This document shows, piece after piece, positions 56,490-64,000 of a stretch of 64,000 nt of DNA. The position numbers and the translations under genes are program-made. Source of the DNA: Quercus robur (taxonomy: Eukaryota; Streptophyta; Magnoliopsida; Fagales; Fagaceae); assembly GCF_932294415.1 (NCBI RefSeq), contig NC_065535.1, positions 11,378,282-11,442,281 on the forward strand. Direction: 5' to 3'. Under the pieces are notes generated by a model, which was not told where the DNA came from, searched no databases, and saw only the letters and a list, made by a program, of their open reading frames with translations. Positions within the stretch are counted from its first letter, which is position 1, and each line of letters starts with the position of its first letter.

Positions 56490-58519
56490 TAATAATAAAA
56501 GTGTTTGGAACACACACTCCACTATGGACACAACAGATGGAGTTGCCACCTAGTTTTCACAATGGTCTAGGAACCATATATATAGCGTCATCTCGGGAAA
56601 TGACCATTGATCTTACTACCAGAGATATGGGTTCGAAGCTAAGTTACGGTTTTAGGAAGGTGTTAGGCACCCAAAACCGCCCAACCCTAAGGTTGGCTTT
56701 CTCTCATTGTGTCTTATGTCTTAACCCTATTAAAGGCATATTCAACATTGCATCTATACTCACACATATGCTAGCATACATCTAACAATCAACATGGCAT
56801 CAATCATCCCAAAACCTAATCACTCATCAATCATGGCATATCACAAACCCTTGCATGTTACTATCATACATATCATATCCAAGACAGCACATAAGCATAG
56901 AAAGATCCAAGCACACATGTGATTGCATCTATACTTTAAGAAGAACTGAACCAAACAAACATGTTTATCTCCATCATCAAGGCAAAAATCATATTCAAAG
57001 ATACATGTTTATGTGAAGGCATGACTTACCTCACTTACCTTGCTGCATCTCATTACCTATGACATGAATGCATGAACATGTGAATGCGTGTTCATGACAT
57101 CAAAATAAAGAAACACAAGATAAACCCTAATTTAATCATGTGAAAGACAAACAAACAACAAACATTGAACAATGACTCATATCTATAAAAAGGGATCAAA
57201 ACAAAGGCATAATATGTGAAAAAAAAGAAGAAAACAAAGTAGAAAACTCAAACTAGGGTTTCTGGGCAGCGGTATGCACGCGCATGAACAAGCCTGCGTA
57301 TGCAACCAAGATTATGCGCACGTGAGTTTCAGCCCAAAAACCCTAGCCACGAACACTGCAACACAAAAAACAGACTAAGACTTCAAACAATAAATCTAAC
57401 AATCTATCATGCTTTAAATCATAAAAACTACACAACCTAAACTAAGAACAAAGACATCAAAGATAAACAAAACAAAATCTATTCCTAAACATGCATTGGA
57501 TCTAACCACAAACAAGAGCAACATTTAACACATAAAAACATATTCATCAATATATCAAATCATATCAACTTTCCAATCAAAACATGATGAGACAAAACAA
57601 AATAAAGCCAAACAAAACAAAACATATTTCTAAGCATGAATAACATATAAATCAACTAAGAACAAGAAAACTTAAATTGTAAAAGAAACAAACCAAGGAA
57701 AAGCCATGAAAAGAGACTCACCTCGCTATGGAATACAAACTTGATTGATATTTAATCAGCCCCTCAGTGCCTACACAACAAGATTCAATTAGATATCAAG
57801 GTAAAAGAAAATTTCCAATTGTTCTTAGGTAATCACAACTCAAAAATAAGATTAGTTTTGAAAAGGGCTTTGAGAAATCAAATTGGGAAAATAGTTTCTG
57901 CCTTAGAACTAACTAAAGAGAGGTTTTTAATTTGTAAAAAACGTGCAAAGGTGCTCTGTGTGTGTTTTAGAAAAGAGAATTAGGGTTTTAGAAAAGATAG
58001 AGGCTAAAAAATGGCTCTCTCTAGCTAGGATTTAAGTTTGGAGGCATAAGGATGTATTTATATGTTTAAAATTAGGGTTTTCAAACTTTTTAATGATCTT
58101 TGGACGTTCTCAAGAGTCCATAGGCTGGCCCACATCAAAACATTATGTTTTGGGCCCTTAAAATGAAATTTTAAAACCCAAAAAATTGGACTCCTTGATT
58201 GGCCCAACTTCAAACAGTCATAACTCACTCAATTTAAGTCCAAATTAGGAAAAATTTGTGTTCCAATTAAAGCCCAGGATGTATACCTTCCAATGAGATA
58301 AACTTTACAGAAGATTTCTTTGTGGATCAAAAGTTATGGCCAAAATAGTGAATAAAGGTCATTTTCTAGCATCATTTTCAAAACAATTTGAGCACTTTTG
58401 AGTTGTGATTACTTCTAAACTATCAAAAATAACTTTAATTACCTTTTTAGACATTTCAAGCTTATCATTGAGATCGGAGACTAAAGTTTATTAACTGAGT
58501 ACAAAATGAGGTGTCTACA
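56490..58519 (-). mobile_element. Probable LTR of a Ty3/gypsy-type retrotransposon (solo LTR or fragment), fossil
   Basis: On the minus strand it begins TGTAGACACCTCATTTTG, the start of a widespread class of plant LTRs. About 1.8 kb later it contains GGTGCCTAACACCTTCC and GGTGGCAACTCCA, phrases typical of the LTR 3' part of such elements. No polyprotein is seen on either side, so it looks like a solo LTR. The low-coordinate end is approximate. Age unknown; old by appearance. Confidence 0.42.
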
Positions 58520-59699
58520 CACACCAGCACGCTTTACCAGCAGATGTGAGTGCCAGTGAGCTTTATCTTTCTCTCTTTGAATTTCCATCTTTGGATTTAT
58601 GAGATTTGAACTTTTTTTTTTGTAGGCCTCTATGAACAACCTTGGAAGTTCATCTTTGGGTATGATTTTTCCTCAACCTTTTGTCAATGTAGAGAGTCCA
58701 AGCGCTCCTTTCCAATCCTCACTTCCCGCAATGGAAATACCAAGTGACAAATCTTGATGGAACTGCTAGTGTCATGGTGCTTGCAAAACCTGACCAAGCT
58801 CCGAATGTTCCTTAGTTTGACCCAGTATATTTTGAATAATTGTCATTCCTTTTTTCTTTTCTTTTTTTTGGGTAGAAATTCTTCATTTCTTTGAAACGAG
58901 TTTGAAAATCATCCTTAAAATTGGAATTAAACTTGTGGTGAAAAGCATAAAAATGATGAGGAGTGTGCAACATACATACTCATGTTAATGTTAATGTTTA
59001 CATTTATGTTTATATTTATTTATTTTAATAAAAATGATATATTTAAATATAGTAATTTTTACAAGATTTGCGGCATGGTTACGGTGGCCACCACAATTGG
59101 TGTGAGAGCCACCGTGGCTGCCATTTACAACATAACTCAAATAGAGACCTTTTCATTGAGTACCAATGCATCAACATCAAATTCAATCCTTGTCTTGGTT
59201 GTATAGATGACAATGTGTTTGTTCTTCAGAAAATTTTCCATGAAAATTGTTTCTAATTTCTTAAAACACAAACAGATTCTAATGTCTATTTTGTGGCTCA
59301 TCTATGCTAGCACTCTAGCTTTGACCCATTTGTCCCTCTCTTCTCCTATATCTTTAGGAAAAATCCTATACATATTTTCTAATTAAGTACAAATGCATCA
59401 ACATCAAATTCGATTGTTGTTTTGGTTGTATACATGACAGTGAGTTCGTCGTGGAGAGCAGTCCGTATCAAGTAATTCTCTTGTGTATATCTAGTACAAA
59501 TGTGTTAATTTTTATTTCCAAATCACGACAAAGTTCTCGGTAATTCCTATACTATTTTGGGGTCCATGTACAAAAGTGACTATAAAAGGAGTGTTGTGTC
59601 CCAAGGGCACATGGAAGTTGATGATGTTGCCTCACATTGAGATTAATGGATTGCGTTGAATTTTTATTTTGATTTTTCTACCCAAGGATAACATATGTT
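58520..59699. other. Spacer with fragment-like sequence and a diverged tandem duplication
   Basis: Near 58620 a TTTTTTTTTTGTAG acceptor-like stretch precedes a short Ser/Pro-rich frame (MNNLGSSSLGMIFPQPFVN) that I cannot assign. CAATGCATCAACATCAAATTC near 59165 recurs at about 59392 (AAATGCATCAACATCAAATTC), giving a diverged duplication with a period of about 230 bp. Confidence 0.4.
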
Positions 59700-60000
59700 T
59701 ATTGTATATTTGAATGTATATACATGTGCTTTGAAAAGCATTAATTCATAATGCACTCAGTTTATATCCATCTCAGAACAAATTCCCAATAGCCCTCGCA
59801 GGTTCATTAAAACATCTAGCTTGAGTGGGTTAGTCATCACATCAACCAACTAGTCTTGTGTCCCACAATGCAATAGCTCCACTGTACCAGCCTTTGTGAG
59901 CTCTCGAAGAAAAAGGCAACGTACATTTATGTGCTTACTACGACCATGCATTAGTAGGTTCTTTGAGAGTTTGCAAGTAGATATGATGTCTAAAAATAAA
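59700..60000 (-). mobile_element. Copia-type retrotransposon fragment (RNase H end of pol), fossil
   Basis: On the minus strand the sequence resembles the C-terminal RNase H part of Copia polyproteins: KHINVRCLFLRELTKAGTVE, then LLHCGTQDQLVDVMTNPLKL. Only this 3' part is present, with no LTRs recognised. Broken and old. Confidence 0.7.
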
Positions 60001-60411
60001 TTAAAGGTAATCTATAATTTAACTCAATTTAAAAAAAAAAAAAAAAATTCTCCCTAGTTAATTTTATACCCTCATTTATTTAGTTGTTTAAAATAATGTT
60101 AGGTAAAGATTAGATATAATTTAGAGAATTAAGAGATCAGGTAATTAACTTTCCAAATCCTTTTAATATATAGACATTTTGATGTATTTTTTTTTAATTG
60201 AATAATAAAAAAATAACATACATGCTCATGTTAATGTTATAAAAAATTATGTTTATGTTTATTAAGTTTTATTAGAAATGTTATATTTAAAATTATTATT
60301 AATTATTATGAATTTAGAGCTTGTTCATAATTTTTAAATTATATTTATGAAAAATAAATAATAAATTAGAATTCAAGGTTTAGTTAAAACATCAAAGGTT
60401 GAGTTTAAGGG

Positions 60412-60414
<3 letters not shown>

Positions 60415-60443
<29 letters not shown>
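60415..60443. repeat. (TG)n microsatellite
   Basis: About 14 TG units. Confidence 0.95.
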
Positions 60444-60445
<2 letters not shown>

Positions 60446-60764
60446 TATCCTATGCCATTGTTTAAACCAGATATTTCAACCTATATGGCATTACTTTTTT
60501 TTCTCCACCCAACCCTACTCCAAAAATCAAAATCAATGATAGTTACGTGCAACTTATTTGTCTCTATATATAAAATTAGTCTTTTGCTATATCCCCAATG
60601 ACTAAGGTTGGGTCGATTCAGGTTAGTTTCACAGCCACCCGAAACTCGACCCAATAGTAATTGGGTTCAACAAGGAGAAACCCAACCCAACCCAACCCAA
60701 AATATACGGGTGTATGGTCAGGTCGAGCCTTTATTTATTTATTTATTTTTTTAATTTTTATTTT

Positions 60765-62020
60765 GGCGAAACTACATTATTGGTCTCTAAAGTTTGCCTA
60801 ACAAGTATTATTAGTTTCTTGAGTTTGAAGTGGGTGCTATTGGTCCCTCAAATTTAAAAAAATGAGTGCAATTGGTCATTTTGTGCCATCAAATTTAACA
60901 TTAAAAAAATCAAGACACAAAATCTGACTCATTAAAAAACTCATCCACCTAACTCATTTCAGGAGACCCATTAAAAAACGGGTCTTCCCAATTTCAAATC
61001 ACATTGTAATGATTTAGAGAGAGAAAGAGAGTGAGAAAAAAAAATCATTAACAAAGTCGTCGTCATCCACTACTGGCACTGCCGTCTTTTTCCCTTGCGA
61101 CCCATTCCTTTCACATACATAACCATTGGTGAGACGGACAACTCAAATGCATTTTAGTCACTAGAATAATAACTAACTATTTGGTCCCGGTTTCAAAAAG
61201 TTCTTCCAAATGGTGCAGCAATTTGACTATATAGATTATTTAAGCATTGAAAAGGAGACATTAAGTGCTATGATTTGTTTGGCTATTCGCTTTGGATCTT
61301 AAGCACATTCGCAAAACATTTAACGTGATTCTAAATGCTGAAGTACTTATAAAGCGAGTATGTGACTTTGGAGCGTGATGTTTAGCCAGTGATAGGATTT
61401 TGAAAGTCTAAGATCTCGGTCTCACCAGTTGCACATATGAGAGGAAGCAGTCGCAAGGGTAGAGAGGATGGTGGTGCCAGCAATTGAAGATGATGCTACT
61501 AGGATTTTAGGACCCCATTTGGTACACCCACTCAAACACATGTTTTCAGTTTTTAAATAATATTACACGTATTTTTACACACTTTTTCACCCACACATAT
61601 TTCCACACATATTTTCAAACACATGTTTTCAGTTTTTAAGTGCATATACCAAACACCCCCTAGATTTCTCTCTTCAAATCACGAGGCTTCAAATTGGGAA
61701 CATTTGTTTCTTAATGGGCTGGGTCACCTAAAATGGGTTAGTAATGGGTGGGTTTTTTATTATTATTATTATTTTTATTTTTTTATAATGAGTTAGATTT
61801 TGTGTTTTGATTTTTTAATATTAAATTTGATGTCACGTCATTTAAAATTTGTCATGTCATAATTCCATTAAACACGTAAGCATTATGACTAATGGTTATT
61901 AACAAAAGAACTAATTGTGCTCGTTTTTTAAATTTGAAAGACTAATAGCACTCACTTCAAACTTCAGGGACTAAGAGCGCTCGGTAGGCAAACTTGAGGG
62001 ACCCAATAGTGTAGTTTCGC
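60765..62020. mobile_element. Long-TIR DNA element, MULE-like, with a nested MITE
   Basis: The left end GGCGAAACTACATTATTGGT is mirrored by the right end, whose reverse complement reads GGCGAAACTACACTATTGGG. The arms extend about 230 bp (GAAGTGGGTGCTATTGGTCC versus GAAGTGAGTGCTATTAGTCT). The flanks TTTTATTTT and TTAAATTTT agree at 7 of 9 positions, a possible decayed duplication. The interior has no intact ORF; 61080-61500 is more GC-balanced and might be captured DNA of unknown source. Confidence 0.72.
61510..61661. repeat. hAT-like MITE copy 2, nested in the long-TIR element
   Basis: GGACCCCATTTGGTA at the left and TATACCAAACACCCCC at the right are inverted. It shares its core with 43671-43826. 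Confidence 0.65.
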
Positions 62021-62157
62021 CTTAAATTTTCAAACCGTGTGAGTGTGAACCATGAAAGGTCTATAGAAACATTGAAACAACCAGACTTTAATGAGCTATT
62101 AATAGGGGAAAATTACTTACTGTATTATTCAAACTTTACTTTAAAAGTTGTTAAGTT

Positions 62158-62337
62158 TTTTTTTTTTTTTAATTTTTTATTTTATACAAGATAAAAATTC
62201 TACTCTAGCCTAATCTAAGTATATATGCGTGTGAAGCTCCCTCTTGGAAACTTGAACCCCGACCCTTACCCCCCACACCCCACAAGTACTTATACTTGTG
62301 GAGTGACCATCGCACCAAGGGTGTGCGGTGGTAAGTT
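62158..62337 (-). mobile_element. Intact SINE (unsplit relative of 40637-41635)
   Basis: On the minus strand it begins ACCGCACACCCTTGGTGCGA and carries a B-box-like GGTTCAAGTTTCC. It continues through GAGCTTCACACGCATATATA and ends in an A tail (T run on + at 62156-62172). An 11-bp direct repeat GTTGTTAAGTT stands at 62147-62157 and 62338-62348. It shows the uninterrupted sequence across the point where the other copy is split. Confidence 0.78.
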
Positions 62338-62756
62338 GTTGTTAAGTTATTGTTGTTGCTATTTTGCTAATTTATTGATTGACACTAATAAGAAAAAATT
62401 AAATCCAATTATCAACATTTAAAAATTAATGTTGGAGCTCCAAACTTGGGAATTGCATTAAAAGAGTGGGAAAGAGAAAAGGGAAAGTAGGAACAAATGA
62501 CAACAAATCCCATGACTGTGGGGAATTAATTTCTAATTACAATACGTTGAAACAAATATCTTATACCCTTAAATACATTAATTGCTTTCCATTTAAACAA
62601 ATTTATTTATTTTAATTGCTTGAAGAATGGTAGACTTAATAAGGAATACTTCAAATAATTTTAATTGCAAGACCCTAGGACTTGGTTCTGCAGCTGTCAT
62701 TGAAAATTCAAATTTTAAATTTTGGATGCATGAATTTGTTGGTGGATGATGATGCC

Positions 62757-64000
62757 TAGCGGCTTACGGGTTTTTATGGGGACCCTGAGATCGCCAGCCG
62801 GGAAACTCCTGGTCATTACTTAGAGTTTTAAGTAGTCGGTTCAATTTGCCTTGGGTTTGTTTAGGTGATTTTAATGAAATTTTGTTTGCTAATAAGAAAC
62901 AAGGATGGCTGGATAGACCGAAGAGACAAATGCAAGGGTTTCGTGATGCTTTTGATTTTTGCTAGTTGAAGGATTTGGGATTCACTAGGTTCCCATTTAC
63001 ATACTGTAACAGACGGCTTGGATACCAGAATGTGTGGATTTGGTTGGATAGAGGAGTGGCTCTGATAGAGTGGATTTTGAGGTTGCCATCATCCCGAATT
63101 CATCACTTGGATGCATTCCATTTTGACCACAAACCAATTCTTCTATGTTCGAATTTTGAATATAGTCGATTTTATAAAAAAGGGCGGCCTTTTTGCTTTG
63201 AAGCTATGTGGTTGAAGGAGAGCTCCTGCGAAGAGGTCATTCGTGAGGCTTGGGGGGATGGGCAACAACCTGTCACGGCTTGGGCTTTTAACAAAAAAAA
63301 AATTTCTTGCCAAGATAACCTTAGAGTGTGGAATCTGGAAAAGTTTGGCCATGTCCAATACTCATTAAGGAAAAAAAGGGCAGATTTTAAGGCAGCTAAA
63401 GAAGTCAGCTAGCTTGAATTCAAGCTCTAAGAGATGAAATTCTACTACTACAGTCTATTGAGGAGTGCATATGGAAGCAAAGGTCAAGAAATACCTGGCT
63501 TAAAGAAGGGGATAAAAATACAAAGTTTTTCCACAGCAGAGCTAATTAAAGGAATCGATGTAACTTGATATCAGGATTAGAGGATGAGTCTGGCAACTGG
63601 GTGGAGGATGAGGCCGAATTAGGTAGAGTGGTGGAGGAGTACTTTATAACACTTTTTCAGTTCCAATCCTTCTGGGGCTGATGGCGTTTTAAATGGTATT
63701 TAGCATTCGGTGGTGGATGATTCAAGCTCTCTTATGGATGGGGAGTTCCATGCTAGTGAAGTTCAACAAGCTCTTAATCAGATGGCCCCACTCACTACAC
63801 CAGGTCCTGATGGTATGTCCCCTATTTTTTCAAATCTTCATGGCATATTGTGGGTGCAGATGTCACGACTATTGTGCTTCGGGCGCTGAATTCAGGTAGC
63901 GTTCCTAAGTCCACTAATACTACCTTCATCTCTCTTATTCCAAAGATAAAAAAAATCCTAAGAAAGTCTCTGATTTCAGGCCTATTAGTTTATGCAATGT
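62757..64000 (+). mobile_element. Degenerate L1-type LINE, continues past the window
   Basis: It starts inside the ORF2 endonuclease (GFYGDPEIASRETPG; GDFNE-like WFG/GDF region near 62863) and continues with MKDLGFTRFPFTYCNRR and the linker to RT (FEAMWLKESSCEEVIREAW). It reaches the RT entry motif QMAPLTTPGPDGMSP near 63790 and SLIPKIKK near 63930. Several stops and frame changes break it. The 5' part of ORF2 and ORF1 are absent, so it is 5'-truncated. Its 3' end lies outside the window. Confidence 0.88.
62966..63412 (+). pseudogene. LINE ORF2 fragment (endonuclease C-terminus to linker)
   Basis: Longest open piece (148 codons) of the LINE at the window end. FHFDHKPIL is the SDH-type catalytic strand of the endonuclease, here changed to FDH. 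Confidence 0.8.

Noticed and set aside
56501-56785. 94-codon open frame as a gene
   Set aside because: It lies inside the LTR-like sequence and has no domain resemblance.
60681-60700. (CCCAA)4 as a telomere-like repeat
   Set aside because: Plant telomeres are CCCTAAA. Four units inside transposon-rich DNA are a simple repeat.

Overview
The window looks like nuclear DNA of a woody eudicot. Genes are intron-rich, gaps between them are AT-rich, a cytosolic tRNA gene is present, and non-LTR elements, tRNA-derived SINEs and foldback DNA elements are abundant. The repeat types resemble those of Fagales (oak/chestnut relatives), but that placement is only an impression. No bacterial, organellar or CRISPR features were seen.

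Layout. 1-3311: repeat-rich spacer. 3312-5708 (-): single-exon EF-hand/TPR/ZZ-finger protein. 7392-9752 (-): 5'-truncated LINE with a 17-bp target duplication. 10624-16117 (+): nearly full-length L1-type LINE with ORF1 and ORF2. 19101-26846 (+): 12-exon KIN-7/NACK-type kinesin. 28549-32614 (-): ARC6, the chloroplast-division protein, in 6 exons. 32819-32891 (+): tRNA-Glu(CTC), 205 bp from the ARC6 start and divergent from it. 34522-37956 (+): single-exon LRR receptor-like kinase with an altered kinase core. 44771-49589 (-): 9-exon alpha/beta hydrolase of the CGI-58/At4g24160 type. After 49.7 kb I find no intact host gene; the DNA is layered transposon remains. These include a three-deep nest of inverted-repeat elements (53416-55817), an LTR-like fossil, a Copia fragment, a long-TIR element, a SINE and a LINE that runs off the end.

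The five protein genes do not form a pathway. Their products act in calcium or protein-interaction scaffolding, microtubule motility, plastid division, cell-surface signalling and lipid metabolism.

The most unusual structure is the 53.4-55.8 kb nest. A Mutator-like element with about 255-bp TIRs and a 10-bp target duplication carries a broken copy of part of a Shewanella-like (SLP2-type) phosphatase gene. It sits inside the arm of a second foldback element (9-bp duplication), which itself sits near the centre of a third. Other notable points are five 16-residue repeats with S-P-x-K sites in the kinesin tail, an EFG in place of DFG in the receptor kinase, and a SINE split by a 797-bp element that can be checked against an unsplit copy in the same window.
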